Part shown: piece by piece, positions 51,168 to 60,269 of the stretch
Layout of the letters: each line of letters begins with the position of its first letter
Position numbering within the stretch: the stretch's first letter is position 1
NCBI GenBank assembly: GCA_902494555.1
Contig: CABUTR010000003.1
Coordinates: 1-64,000, forward strand
Reading direction: 5' to 3'
Length of the DNA: 64,000 nucleotides
Source of the DNA: an uncultured Collinsella sp.
Lineage (GTDB): Bacteria; Actinomycetota; Coriobacteriia; Coriobacteriales; Coriobacteriaceae
The notes under the pieces: generated by a model
What the model was told of the DNA's origin: nothing
The model's input: only the letters and a program-made list of their open reading frames with translations
Database searches by the model: none
Translations under genes and position numbers: made by a program

Positions 51168-51182
51168 TTGACACAATGTCAA
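51168..51182. promoter_or_regulatory. TetR operator candidate 2
   Basis: TTGACA-CAA-TGTCAA, a perfect 15-bp palindrome with the same TTGAC half-site as operator 1. Centres are 23 bp apart, about two helical turns, allowing two dimers on one DNA face. Confidence 0.7.
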
Positions 51183-51275
51183 CAATGGCGGGTGAACGGC
51201 ATGGGGGCATGCCTGGCCTGCAAAAAAAGAGGGGCGCCGCGGTCTCGCCGGGCTGTGGCAAGAGAAGGGACAACC

Positions 51276-54053
51276 ATGATTCTCAACGGACCGGGGATTA
51301 GCTACACCGAGCCCGACATCGGTTCGGAGTTCGTGCCGCCGCTGCCGGAGCATCCGCGCGAGGCCATCGTCAAGCTGTGCGAGCACTGCACCAACCGTCT
51401 GCTGCATCGCGATGAGCTGCTGGGCTACGAGTACTGGTCGTTTGCCGAGGCTGCAACCGACGAGCAGGCCGAAGTGCTCTGCAAGATGAAGATGCGCCGC
51501 CCCTATACGCTGCCCGAGATGGTCAAGCTCACCGGCATGTCCGAAGCCGATATCGAGAAGATGCTCGACGACATGAGCTACACGGGTCTGCTTGAGTACA
51601 ACTGGGAAAACCCCGAGCGCGCCAAGCAGTGGGTGCTGCCCATGCTGGTGCCGGGTTCCGCCGAGTTCCTCAACATGCGCGTGAGCCAGCTCGAGGAGCA
51701 CCCGGTCTATGCCAAGTTCTTTGAGCAGGCGTCCAAGGGACCGCTGTCCAAGGCCACTCCGATGGTGCCGCCCGGTGGTGCCGGCATCGGCATGCATGTC
51801 ATTCCGGTCGAGAAGGCTATCGATGCCGCGAGCACGTCGGTGCCGATCGAGCATATCGAGCATTGGCTCGACAAATATGATGGCAAATATGCCGCTAGCA
51901 CCTGCAGTTGCCGCGCGAGCCGTCGCGTGATGGGTGAGGGCTGCGCCGACGACCCCGCCGATTGGTGCATCGCCGTGGGCGATATGGCCGACTACGTGGT
52001 CGAGACCGATCGCGGCCATTACGTGACGCGCGACGAGGTTTACGACATCTTGCGCCAGGCCGAGGACAACGGCTTTGTGCACCAGATCACCAATATCGAC
52101 GGCGAGAACAAGATCTTCGCCATCTGCAACTGCAACGTCAACGTGTGCTACGCCCTGCGCACCTCGCAGCTGTTCAACACGCCCAACCTGTCGCGCTCAG
52201 CCTATGTCGCCAAGGTCGAGAAGGACAAGTGCGTGGCCTGCGGTCGCTGCGTTGAGGTGTGTCCGGCCGGTGCCGCCAAGCTGGGCCAGAAGCTCTGCAG
52301 CAAAAAGGCGGGCGGACGGGTGCCCGAATATCCGCGCCAGGAGCTGCCCGATGCCACCAAGTGGGACCACACCAAGTGGTCGCCCAACTACCGCAACGAC
52401 AACCGCATCGAGACGCATAAGTCCGGCACCGCTCCCTGCAAGACGGCCTGCCCCGCGCATGTTGCCGTTCAGGGCTATTTGAAGCTCGCGGCTCAGGGTC
52501 GCTATGACGAGGCCCTAGCACTCATTAAGCGCGAGAACCCGCTGCCTGCTATCTGCGGCCGTGTGTGCAACCGCCGCTGTGAGGATGCCTGCACCCGCGG
52601 CCGTGTGGACGCCGCCGTGGCCATCGACGAGGTCAAGAAATTCATCGCCCAGCGCGATCTGGATGCCGCGACTCGCTATGTCCCACCTGTGGTGACTCCG
52701 ACGCGTGCCGGCGGCTTCGACCAGAAGATCGCCATCATCGGTGCCGGTCCGGCCGGTCTGTCCTGCGCCTTCTATCTGGCCGAGAAGGGCTACAAGCCCG
52801 TCGTGTTCGAGAAGAACGAGCGCCCGGGCGGCATGCTCACCTACGGCATTCCCAGCTTTAAGCTGCAGAAGGACGTCATTGAGGCCGAGGTCGAGGTCAT
52901 TCGCCTGATGGGTGCCGAGTTCCGCTATGGCGTGGAAGTCGGTCGAGACGTGACGCTCGACGAGCTGCGCGCGCAGGGCTTCAAGGCCTTCTACGTTGCC
53001 ATTGGCTGCCAGGGCGGCCGCCTTGCCGGCATTCCGGGCGAGGGTGCCGAGGACGTGACCGTGGCCGTCGACTTCCTTCGCGAGGTCAACAGCGGCAAGA
53101 TTGATGCGCTGCCCGGCCGCACTATCGTGGTGGGCGGCGGCAACGTGGCTATCGATGTCGCGCGCAACGCCTGCCGTCTGGGTTCCGAGCACGTTGAGAT
53201 GTTCTGCCTGGAGAGCGAGGCCCAGATGCCTGCCAGCGAGGAGGAGCGTCGCGAGGCCGTTGAGGACGGCGCCCACATCAGCTGCGGCTGGGGCCCCAAG
53301 GAGGTTCACCTGGACGAGGCCGGTCGTGTGTGCGGTATCACCTTCAAGCGCTGCACGCGTGTCTTTGACGACGAGGGCCGTTTTGCGCCCGAGTACGACG
53401 AGAGCGATCTGCGCCGTGTCGATGCCGACCGTGTCGTCATGTCGATTGGCCAGTCCATTGTGTGGGGCGACCTGCTAGCTGGCTCCAAGGTGGAGCTCGG
53501 CCGCGGCCAGGGCGCCCTTGCCGATCCCCAGACTTACCAGACCGCCGAACCCGACATCTTTGTGGGTGGTGACGTCTACACTGGCCCCAGCTTTGCCATC
53601 GACGCTATCGCCGCCGGTCACGAGGCTGCGGTGTCCATCCATCGCTTTGTGCAGCCGGGCTCCACGCTCACCATCGGCCGCAATCAGCGCCGCTACACTG
53701 CGCTCGACCGCGACGACGTTGTGCTCGAGAGCTACGATAACGCGAGCCGCGAGGTTGCCCACGTGGACCGCGAGCGCGAGAAGGCCGCGCCGTTTAGCGA
53801 GTACGTCGAGACCTTTACCGAGGAACAGGTGCGCGCCGAGACTGCCCGCTGCCTGGGCTGCGGCGCCTCGATCGTCGACCCCAACAAGTGCATCGGCTGC
53901 GGCCTGTGCACCACCAAGTGCGCGTTCGACGCCATCCATCTGGATCGCGACCGTCCCGAGTGCTCCACGATGGTCAAATACGAGCAAAAGCTCCCAAGCC
54001 TGGGCAAGTACGCATTGAAGCGTGCAATTAAGATCAAATTTGGGAAGAAGTAA
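51276..54053 (+). CDS. fused Fe-S / FAD-dependent NAD(P)-type oxidoreductase (GltD-like)
   Basis: A 925-residue flavoprotein. The N-terminal 300 residues (CEHCTNRLLHRDELLGYEYW, Cys pairs STCSCRASRRVMGEGC and ICNCNVNVCYA) are not a family I can name. Then come a 4Fe-4S ferredoxin domain (CVACGRCVEVCPAG), a GltD-type N-terminal Fe-S helical domain (CKTACPAHVAVQGYLKLA, CGRVCNRRCEDACTRG), FAD domain GAGPAGLSCAFYLAEKGYKP, NAD(P) domain VVGGGNVAIDVARNACRLG, and a C-terminal pair of clusters (CLGC, CIGCGLCTTKC). Such proteins shuttle electrons between NAD(P)H and Fe-S partners. AAGGGA selects ATG 51276. Divergent from tetR across two operators. Confidence 0.85.
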   Translation: MILNGPGISYTEPDIGSEFVPPLPEHPREAIVKLCEHCTNRLLHRDELLGYEYWSFAEAATDEQAEVLCKMKMRRPYTLPEMVKLTGMSEADIEKMLDDMSYTGLLEYNWENPERAKQWVLPMLVPGSAEFLNMRVSQLEEHPVYAKFFEQASKGPLSKATPMVPPGGAGIGMHVIPVEKAIDAASTSVPIEHIEHWLDKYDGKYAASTCSCRASRRVMGEGCADDPADWCIAVGDMADYVVETDRGHYVTRDEVYDILRQAEDNGFVHQITNIDGENKIFAICNCNVNVCYALRTSQLFNTPNLSRSAYVAKVEKDKCVACGRCVEVCPAGAAKLGQKLCSKKAGGRVPEYPRQELPDATKWDHTKWSPNYRNDNRIETHKSGTAPCKTACPAHVAVQGYLKLAAQGRYDEALALIKRENPLPAICGRVCNRRCEDACTRGRVDAAVAIDEVKKFIAQRDLDAATRYVPPVVTPTRAGGFDQKIAIIGAGPAGLSCAFYLAEKGYKPVVFEKNERPGGMLTYGIPSFKLQKDVIEAEVEVIRLMGAEFRYGVEVGRDVTLDELRAQGFKAFYVAIGCQGGRLAGIPGEGAEDVTVAVDFLREVNSGKIDALPGRTIVVGGGNVAIDVARNACRLGSEHVEMFCLESEAQMPASEEERREAVEDGAHISCGWGPKEVHLDEAGRVCGITFKRCTRVFDDEGRFAPEYDESDLRRVDADRVVMSIGQSIVWGDLLAGSKVELGRGQGALADPQTYQTAEPDIFVGGDVYTGPSFAIDAIAAGHEAAVSIHRFVQPGSTLTIGRNQRRYTALDRDDVVLESYDNASREVAHVDREREKAAPFSEYVETFTEEQVRAETARCLGCGASIVDPNKCIGCGLCTTKCAFDAIHLDRDRPECSTMVKYEQKLPSLGKYALKRAIKIKFGKK

Positions 54054-54068
54054 GAGACCTAACAAGTA

Positions 54069-54235
54069 AGTGAACGGCGCAGAGGGCGGTTGGACAGCGA
54101 GCGGGTCCCAGGCGTGGCGAGGTGCCTTGAAAGAGGAGGGCATAGGGCTTTTGCCCATGCCCGACGATTGAAAGGCAGATCGCCCGTCTGGGACTCGCGC
54201 AGCGTCAAGCCGACCGCCGTTCGTTAGAACGGCGG
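54069..54235. repeat. long-hairpin element copy 5 (inverted)
   Basis: Leading hairpin CCGCCGTTC-GTTA-GAACGGCGG (54214-54235), GACGCTGCGCG on the minus strand, outer stem 54181-54200 with 54098-54115, inner apex GGGC-AAAA-GCCC. GGACAGCGAGC at 54092-54102 is the complement of the IS target, also empty here. It fills the gap ahead of hypA in the opposite orientation to other copies. Confidence 0.8.
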
Positions 54236-54247
54236 AAGGAATTAAAA

Positions 54248-54667
54248 GTGCACGAGCTCGGAATCGTCTATCACATCATTCGCGATGTCGAGAATGTGGC
54301 GCGCGCTCATGGCGTGCGTCGCGTTTCGAGCGTGACGTTGCTACTGGGCGAGGTCTCGGGCGTCGTTCCCGACTTGCTGCTCGACGCTTGGCGCTGGGCG
54401 GCAGATAAAAAGCCTATCACTGAGGGCGCGGAGCTTATCGTGGAGCCCGTCGAGGCCGTGACGCATTGCGAGGCGTGCGGCTGCGACTACGCGACGGTCG
54501 AGCACGGCAAGACCTGCCCCCAGTGCGGTAGCGGCGAGACATACCTGCTGCAGGGCCAAGAGGTAATGATCAAACAGATCGAGACCCCCGACGAGGACCC
54601 GGCAGACACTGTACCCGATGACCCCTCCGACGCCGTCGACGCCGCCAACCCACTCCACATCGCCTAA
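54248..54667 (+). CDS. hypA: hydrogenase nickel incorporation protein HypA
   Basis: A 139-residue nickel chaperone: MHELGIV start (His2 binds nickel) and a zinc domain with CEACG and CPQCG pairs (about 77-97). It delivers nickel with HypB to the hydrogenase large subunit. Starts at GTG 54248 after GGAAGGA. It is 29 kb from hypFCDE, and hypB is not in the window. The C-terminal 20 residues are an acidic, Pro-rich tail longer than usual. Confidence 0.93.
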   Translation: MHELGIVYHIIRDVENVARAHGVRRVSSVTLLLGEVSGVVPDLLLDAWRWAADKKPITEGAELIVEPVEAVTHCEACGCDYATVEHGKTCPQCGSGETYLLQGQEVMIKQIETPDEDPADTVPDDPSDAVDAANPLHIA

Positions 54668-55004
54668 CATCCAATGACTACATGGGCTAGAGTTCTAAAC
54701 ATATTTGCTTCGGTTAGTCAAGTCATGTCTGTTTAAACAAAATGGTGGCACGCAGACGCATTGGAATCCACCTAAAAGAGGTCTTAACGAACAGTGCACC
54801 TTTATATGTCTTTGAAAGCAATCAGCAAATCACGTTTTAGCAGGCAATAAGCTGTAAACCGGCAACGTAATCAATTTGTAACAAACTTAGACGTTTAAAC
54901 AAATAAACCAACCATTTGCGAATTTAGCTATAATTCCACAATCCAAACAGGTATACTCCTTTCATGTCGTGTAGGAAATACGTAGACAAAAAGGAGGTTA
55001 TGTG
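54668..55004 (+). promoter_or_regulatory. 337-bp AT-rich regulatory region ahead of the mannose PTS
   Basis: No gene seen. A TATAAT at 54929-54934 lacks a good -35 but is 70 bp before the ATG. GTTTAAACAAA occurs twice (54732-54742 and 54893-54903), 161 bp apart, each with the GTTTAAAC palindrome; these could bind a catabolite or PTS regulator and form a loop. AAGGAGGT at 54991-54998 is the ribosome site of the first PTS gene. Confidence 0.55.
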
Positions 55005-55994
55005 ATGGTAAGTATTGTTCTTGCTAGCCACGGGGACTTGGCAGCTGGAATCAAGCAGACGGGCTCGATGGTCTTTGGCGATCAGCCGTCTGTAGCCGTG
55101 GTCTCGCTCGAGCCGAGCATGGGCCCCGACGACTTCCGTGCCAAGGTCGAGGAAGCAATCGCTTCCTTCGAGGACCAGGAGCAGGTGCTCTTCCTCGTTG
55201 ATCTGTGGGGCGGCACGCCGTTCAACCAGATCAGCGGGCTCATCGAGGGCCACGATTCCTGGGCTATCGTCACCGGTGTCAACCTGCCTATGCTCATCGA
55301 GGCATATTCGCAGCGCTTTGACGCAAAGAACACTGCACATGCGATCGCAAAACATCTCGTGACTGAGGCTAAGGCTGGCGTGCGCGTCAAGCCCGAGTCT
55401 CTGGAGCCCGAGGAGAAGAAGCCGGCTGCGGCCGCCGCTGCTCCTGCAGGCGCCATCCCTCCGGGAACGGTCATCGGCGACGGGCACATCAAGATTGCCC
55501 ACGTCCGTATCGACACCCGTCTGCTGCATGGTCAGGTGGCCACCACGTGGACCAAGCAGATCAACCCCAACCGCATCATCGTGGTTTCCGACGGCGTTGC
55601 TCACGACGAGCTCCGCAAGACCATGATCGAGCAGGCTGCCCCTCCGGGAGTCCATGCCAACGTCGTTCCCATCAAGAAGATGGCCGAGGTCGTCAAGGAC
55701 ACGCGCTTTGGTGACACCAAGGCCATGCTGCTCTTCGAGAACCCGCAGGATCTGCTCAAGGCCATCGAGGCCGGCGTCGACATCAAGGAAGTCAACATCG
55801 GTTCCATGGCTCACTCCAAGGGCAAGGTCGTCGTCACCAACGCCGTCGCTATGGGCGATGACGACGTCAAGACTCTCGAGGCCCTCAAGGCCAAGGGCGT
55901 CAAGTTCGAGGTCCGCAAGGTTCCTTCGGATTCCTCCGAGGATCTCGACGCCATGTTGAAGAAAGCTAAGGCCGAACTGGCCGCTCAAGCATAG
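55005..55994 (+). CDS. manX: mannose-family PTS IIAB component
   Basis: A 329-residue fused protein: IIA domain (1-125) with phospho-His9 in VLASHGDLAAG, an Ala/Pro linker (about 133-158: EEKKPAAAAAAPAG), and IIB domain (160-329) with phospho-His in RIDTRLLHGQVATTW. It passes phosphate from HPr to mannose, glucose or related sugars. AAGGAGGT fixes ATG 55005 over GTG 55002. First gene of IIAB-IIC-IID, followed by DUF956, the usual order of ManXYZ-ManO in Gram-positives. Confidence 0.93.
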   Translation: MVSIVLASHGDLAAGIKQTGSMVFGDQPSVAVVSLEPSMGPDDFRAKVEEAIASFEDQEQVLFLVDLWGGTPFNQISGLIEGHDSWAIVTGVNLPMLIEAYSQRFDAKNTAHAIAKHLVTEAKAGVRVKPESLEPEEKKPAAAAAAPAGAIPPGTVIGDGHIKIAHVRIDTRLLHGQVATTWTKQINPNRIIVVSDGVAHDELRKTMIEQAAPPGVHANVVPIKKMAEVVKDTRFGDTKAMLLFENPQDLLKAIEAGVDIKEVNIGSMAHSKGKVVVTNAVAMGDDDVKTLEALKAKGVKFEVRKVPSDSSEDLDAMLKKAKAELAAQA

Positions 55995-56012
55995 TAAAGG
56001 AGGGTCCGATAC

Positions 56013-56831
56013 ATGTCTGCAATCACTATTCTGCTTGTTGCGATTGTCGCGTTGCTTGCCGGTATGGAAGGCATTCTGGATGAGTTCCAGTTCCATCAGC
56101 CGCTCGTGGCATGCACGCTTATCGGTCTCGTAACCGGTCACCTTCAGGAGGGCATCCTCCTGGGCGGTTCGCTCCAGATGATGGCCCTTGGCTGGGCTAA
56201 CGTCGGCGCCGCCGTCGCGCCTGACGCCGCTCTGGCCTCGGTCGCTTCTTCGATCATCATGGTGCTCGCCCTCAACGGTGGCGCCACCGACTCGGCCAAG
56301 GCCGTTACCGCCGCTATCGCCGTCGCCGTCCCGCTGTCGGTCGCTGGTCTGTTCCTGACCATGATCTGCCGTACCCTGGCCACCGCTATCGCTCACGCCA
56401 TGGACGGTTGCGCCGAGAAGGGCGACTTCTCCGGCATCGAGCGCTGGCAGTACGCTGCCATCCTCATGCAGGGCCTTCGTATCGCCATCCCGGCAGTACT
56501 TCTGTGCATCATCCCGGCTGAGGCTGTTACCAACGCGCTTAACGCTATGCCCGACTGGCTGTCCGGCGGCATGGCTGTCGGCGGCGGCATGGTCGCTTCC
56601 GTCGGTTACGCCATGGTCATCAACATGATGGCCACCAAGGAGACCTGGCCGTTCTTCATCCTCGGCTTTGTCCTTGCTGCCATCCCTCAGCTCACGCTGA
56701 TCGCCCTTGGTCTCATCGGCATCTCCCTTGCCCTCATCTACCTTGGCCTTAAGGATCTGGCCAAGCAGGGTGGCGGCATGGGCGGTGGCTCCGGCGACCC
56801 GCTCGGCGACATTCTGAACGATTACGAGTAG
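56013..56831 (+). CDS. manY: mannose-family PTS IIC component
   Basis: A 272-residue membrane permease of the EII-Sor/Man IIC type, with the re-entrant motif GxxEGILDEFQFHQPLVACT at the start and EGILLGGSLQMMALGWANVG, which is diagnostic. About eight hydrophobic segments. AAAGGAGGG supports the start, 18 bp after manX. Together with IID it forms the sugar channel. The Gly-rich C-terminus (GGGMGGGSGD) is a flexible tail. Confidence 0.93.
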   Translation: MSAITILLVAIVALLAGMEGILDEFQFHQPLVACTLIGLVTGHLQEGILLGGSLQMMALGWANVGAAVAPDAALASVASSIIMVLALNGGATDSAKAVTAAIAVAVPLSVAGLFLTMICRTLATAIAHAMDGCAEKGDFSGIERWQYAAILMQGLRIAIPAVLLCIIPAEAVTNALNAMPDWLSGGMAVGGGMVASVGYAMVINMMATKETWPFFILGFVLAAIPQLTLIALGLIGISLALIYLGLKDLAKQGGGMGGGSGDPLGDILNDYE

Positions 56832-56847
56832 GAGGGGAGTGATACAT

Positions 56848-57768
56848 ATGGCAGAGAACAAGATTCAGCTCACCAAGGCTGACCGCAAGAAGGTTTGCTT
56901 CCGTCATCAGTTCCTTCAGGGCTCGTGGAACTACGAGCGTATGCAGAACGGCGGCTGGTGCTTCGCAATGATCCCTGCGATCAAGAAGCTCTACACCAGC
57001 AAGGATGACCAGATTGCCGCTCTTAAGCGCCACCTGGAGTTCTATAACACGCACCCCTATGTTTCCGCCCCCGTCATTGGCGTTACCCTCGCTCTCGAGG
57101 AGGAGCGCGCTAACGGTGCTCCGATTGACGACGTCGCCATTCAGGGCGTCAAGGTCGGTATGATGGGCCCGCTCGCCGGCGTCGGCGACCCCGCCTTCTG
57201 GTTCACCCTTCGCCCGATTCTGGGCGCTCTGGGCGCTTCCCTGGCCCTGTCCGGCAGCATTGCCGGTCCGCTGCTGTTCTTCTTCGCGTGGAACATCATC
57301 CGTTACGCCTTCCTGTGGTACACGCAGGAGTTTGGCTACAAGGTCGGCTCCTCCATCGCCAAGGACCTCTCCGGCGGTCTGATGGGCAAGGTCACCGAGG
57401 GTGCTTCCATCCTGGGTATGTTCATCATCGGCGCCCTGGTCGAGCGCTGGGTGTCCATCTCCTTCACCCCGGTCGTCTCCAAGGTCACGCAGTCTGCTGG
57501 CGCCTTTATCGACTGGGCTAACCTGCCCTCCGGTTCTGAGGGTGTCAAGGAAGCACTGACGATGTATAACTCCATCGGTGCTAACGCCCTTGATCAGGTG
57601 AAGGTCACCACGCTTCAGGCCAACCTCGATCAGCTCATCCCTGGCCTTGCCGCCGTGTGCCTGACCCTGCTGGTCTGCAAGCTCCTCAAGAAGAAGGTCA
57701 GCCCGATCGTCATCATCCTGGCTCTCTTCGCCATCGGCATCATCGGTCGCGTCTGCGGCTTCATGTAA
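56848..57768 (+). CDS. manZ: mannose-family PTS IID component
   Basis: A 306-residue IID: FRHQFLQGSWNYERMQNGGW at the N-terminus and GVKVGMMGPLAGVGDPAFWF (residues about 96-115) are the family signatures; C-terminal transmembrane segments follow. AGGAGGGGA at 56830-56838 fits ATG 56848 better than the in-frame GTG 56839. It partners the IIC encoded 17 bp upstream. Confidence 0.93.
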   Translation: MAENKIQLTKADRKKVCFRHQFLQGSWNYERMQNGGWCFAMIPAIKKLYTSKDDQIAALKRHLEFYNTHPYVSAPVIGVTLALEEERANGAPIDDVAIQGVKVGMMGPLAGVGDPAFWFTLRPILGALGASLALSGSIAGPLLFFFAWNIIRYAFLWYTQEFGYKVGSSIAKDLSGGLMGKVTEGASILGMFIIGALVERWVSISFTPVVSKVTQSAGAFIDWANLPSGSEGVKEALTMYNSIGANALDQVKVTTLQANLDQLIPGLAAVCLTLLVCKLLKKKVSPIVIILALFAIGIIGRVCGFM

Positions 57769-57824
57769 GCACGTTTCGGCTTAAGACCGAGAATTGCTAG
57801 GCAAGGGCTTTTGAGCCATTGAAA

Positions 57825-57867
57825 CGGACCGCACCCGGTGGGTACACTGGATGCGGTCCGATTGTTT
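57825..57867 (+). terminator. partial terminator between manZ and the DUF956 gene
   Basis: CGGACCGCA (57825-57833) with TGCGGTCCG (57852-57860), then ATTGTTTT. It may uncouple the last gene from the PTS transcript. Confidence 0.75.
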
Positions 57868-57888
57868 TATTTGGAGGGCGAGGCGCGC

Positions 57889-58287
57889 ATGGCGCAATCT
57901 CAGAACAGCACGGTCGATCTGGCAACGCCGGCGACCTGCCTCATGGGGCTTACCAGCCACGGTAACGTGATGGTGGGAAACAAGGCGTTTGAGTACTATA
58001 ACGAGCGCAATCCCGAGGATTATATCCAAATCCCGTGGGATGAGGTCGACTACATCGCCGCCGAGGTTTTGCGCGGCACCAAGAAGATTACGCGTTTTGC
58101 CATCTTCACCAAGGACAACGGTCACTTTACGTTTTCGACGCGCGACGACAAAGAGACGCTGCGTGCGATCCGTAAGTATGTAGACGAGGACAAGCTCGTG
58201 CGTTCGCCCGATTTTATCGACGTAACGACCAAGGGCGCCAAGAGCATCCCCGCTGCCATCAAGAGCCTTTTCCACAGAGACAGCTAA
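57889..58287 (+). CDS. DUF956 protein (ManO-like)
   Basis: A 132-residue soluble beta-rich protein of the DUF956 family, normally found directly after mannose-PTS genes and called ManO; its role is regulatory or supportive to the transporter but not settled. Seen: MVGNKAFEYYNERNPEDYIQ, IPWDEVDYIAAEVL, FTFSTRDDKETLRAIRKY. GGAGGG and GCGAGG upstream support ATG 57889. Confidence 0.88.
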   Translation: MAQSQNSTVDLATPATCLMGLTSHGNVMVGNKAFEYYNERNPEDYIQIPWDEVDYIAAEVLRGTKKITRFAIFTKDNGHFTFSTRDDKETLRAIRKYVDEDKLVRSPDFIDVTTKGAKSIPAAIKSLFHRDS

Positions 58288-58305
58288 TCGTTGGCGATAG
58301 ATGGC

Positions 58306-58355
58306 GGAAAATGCATCCCGGAATTTGTTCTCATTCCGGGATGCATTTTCCTTTT
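58306..58355. terminator. 19-bp perfect palindrome after DUF956
   Basis: GGAAAATGCATCCCGGAAT (58306-58324) is exactly complementary to 58333-58351 around TTGTTCTC, then TTTT. It ends the PTS unit. 58356-58516 shows no gene and leads into the tRNA; TACACT at 58501 may be its -10. Confidence 0.8.
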
Positions 58356-58516
58356 GAGGGCCAGTTGGGAAAGCTTGTCCCATTATTTCGCGTTATTCCG
58401 GGTTATTCTTTCCGATATTGAGGATTGCCCTCGGAAACTATTCGCTATAGAGCCTTCTCGATGAGTGGCCATGCGCTACATGGCAAAGGGGTAAATCTGC
58501 TACACTAGTACAACAT

Positions 58517-58592
58517 GCCTCCGTAGCTCAGGGGATAGAGCACCGCTCTCCTAAAGCGGGTGTCGACGGTTCGAATCCGCCCGGGGGCACCA
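58517..58592 (+). tRNA. tRNA-Arg (anticodon CCU)
   Basis: A 76-nt cloverleaf: acceptor GCCTCCG with CGGGGGC (one G-U), D arm GCTCAGGGGATAGAGC, anticodon stem CCGCT/AGCGG with loop CTCCTAA giving anticodon CCT, T arm with GGTTCGAATCC, discriminator A and encoded CCA. It decodes AGG. tRNA-Arg genes are frequent integration sites; the next 2 kb is decayed DNA, but no integrase or duplicate tRNA end is visible. Confidence 0.95.
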
Positions 58593-58681
58593 GGGAATAT
58601 GACGGCGTCGCGGGAGCGGCGCCGTTTCTGGTTTGCGGGGGCCGCCGTGCTGCTCGCCCGTGGGGGACTGGCATCTGTTTC

Positions 58682-59882
58682 CTAGAGTGCGCTGCGGTAA
58701 ATCTTTCTCGCGTTGTCCAGCGTGAGCTTCCTGAAGCTGCCGAAGAGCTCTCCGCGGTTGATCTTGAGGCCCGGAATCATCTTTTCGATATCGTCCTCGG
58801 TGACTCCGAACTCCGATAGCGCGCGCGGCATTCCCAGCGAGACGAAGAAATCCTGCAGCTCGTCGATGGTCGCTTCGACCGCGTACTCGATTGCCTGCTC
58901 GGGGGTTACCTCCACATCGAGCTCGTCCGCGTCCGAATCGATGGGTTCGATGCCAAGGGCCTGGGCGCTGAACTCCAGGAAGCGCTCAGGGTGCTCTCGC
59001 CATACGTAGCGCATCCAGGCGGGGAAGATGACGGCGAGGCCGGCGCCGTGCGTGATCTTGGTGTCCAGTGCGGATAGCTCGTGCTCAAGGCCGCGGCAGG
59101 TCCAATCGCCGTCGCGCAGGGCGTTATGGGCGAGCGTACCCACCCACATGATCTCGGCGCGGGCGTCGTAGTCATCGGGGTTCTCCATCACCTTGGGCGC
59201 CGCCTCCCTCGCGGCGCGCACTAGCCCGCAGGCGATGTTGTCGGTTACGCCCACGGCGGGCTCGCCGGAGAAGAGTCGCTCCATGATATGGGCGATCATG
59301 TCGGTCACTCCCGCGGCGGTCTGGCAGGCGGGCAGGCTGAAGGTCAGCTCCGGGTCGAGGAAGGCGATGGCCGGGCGGTTGAGGTCCGTGTTAATGCTGC
59401 ATTTGAGGTGCTCCTCGTCGTTGCTGATAACGCAGGAGTTAGAGGCCTCGGAACCGGATGCGGGGATGGTCACCACGCAGGCGACGTCGATGCGGTCGGC
59501 GGGAACGGCGCGCTTGCGGAAGAAGTCCCATACGTCGCCGTCGTATACCGCCCCAGTGCGATGGCCTTCGCGCAGTCCATGACGGAGCCGCCGCCCACGG
59601 GCAGGATGATGTCGGCGTCGTTTGCCCGTGCGAGCTCGACGCCTTCTCGTGCCAAGCCTATTTCGGGGTTTGGACGCACCCCTCCAAGCCCGATGTGCTC
59701 CACGCCCGCGGCATCGAGCGATGCCCTCACGCGGACGAGCGTTCCGCAGCGAACTGCGGAACCCCTGCCGTAGACAATGAGCGCTCAGCGGTAGCCGGAG
59801 GCGGACAGAGTCCCCCAACCTTGTCGGTCGCTTTTCGCCCAAAGACAAAGCGGGTGGGGGAGTAGAAGGAGAAATCGTTCAT
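58682..59882 (-). pseudogene. iron-containing alcohol dehydrogenase, two frameshifts
   Basis: Reading from ATG 59882 (MNDFSFYSPTRFVFGRKATD) the Fe-ADH sequence breaks near 59810, continues in another frame through ARANDADIILPVGGGSVMDC to AIALG near 59555, then shifts again (one base appears lost in the G-run CTGGGGCGG) into VYDGDVWDFFRKRAVPADRI and stays open to the end. The metal-binding His are in TDMIAHIMERLF and CRGLEHELSALD and HGAGLAV. The complete gene would be a butanol-dehydrogenase-like NAD(P) enzyme of about 395 residues. Two independent breaks make a sequencing slip unlikely. Confidence 0.85.
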
Positions 59883-60029
59883 GGAGCTCTAATCTGGCGT
59901 TTCGCCCTACATGCGCGGAGGAGTTTTTCGGGCGCATCGCCTGCGTTCGCGTCGCAATCTCGGCGGCGCGGTGCGGTCCGTGGATTCCATCGTATCGCCC
60001 GCGGCACCCCTTACCGACGATTGAGGCGA

Positions 60030-60128
60030 GTCTGCATTTCGCGGCGCGACGTCCACCTGGCGGACGATATCCGTTCGCGACACGTGGCCGTCCCGGTCGC
60101 AATAGCGTATGCGCACCGGGTTGCCGAG
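60030..60128 (-). pseudogene. WYL-domain fragment
   Basis: PVRIRYCDRDGHVSRTDIVR and following QVDVAPRNAD match the start of a WYL domain (R-x-Y-x-D-x-x-G, then V-x-P). It is only about 33 residues, joined in frame to an unrelated kinase-like start. The rest of the regulator is missing. Confidence 0.45.
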
Positions 60129-60140
60129 ATGGGCCTGCGA

Positions 60141-60269
60141 CCCCTTCTCCTGATGCGAGCGCGCGAGACGGGCGAGCAGCGGCGCGAGCACCTGCTCGAC
60201 CGTCTCCTCCCGATACCACGCCGCCACGGGCAACCCGTTCACGTCAAACCCGTACGTTCGCCATGCCAT
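60141..60269 (-). pseudogene. N-terminal fragment of a nucleoside/sugar kinase-like protein
   Basis: From ATG 60269 (GGCGAGG upstream) the frame reads TYGFDVNGLPVAAWYREETV and EQVLAPLLARLARSHQEKG, resembling the start of uridine-kinase-like proteins that continue into an APPGAGKST loop. Here the ATP-binding loop is absent and the frame runs into a WYL-like piece, so it is a chimeric remnant. Confidence 0.45.

Noticed and set aside
54668..55004. Riboswitch ahead of the mannose PTS
   Set aside because: No conserved riboswitch core is recognisable; the region is AT-rich and better explained as promoter and operator sequence.
58517..58592. Prophage or integrative element attached to tRNA-Arg
   Set aside because: No integrase, phage gene or duplicate of the tRNA 3' end is seen in the window; only decay and sugar genes.
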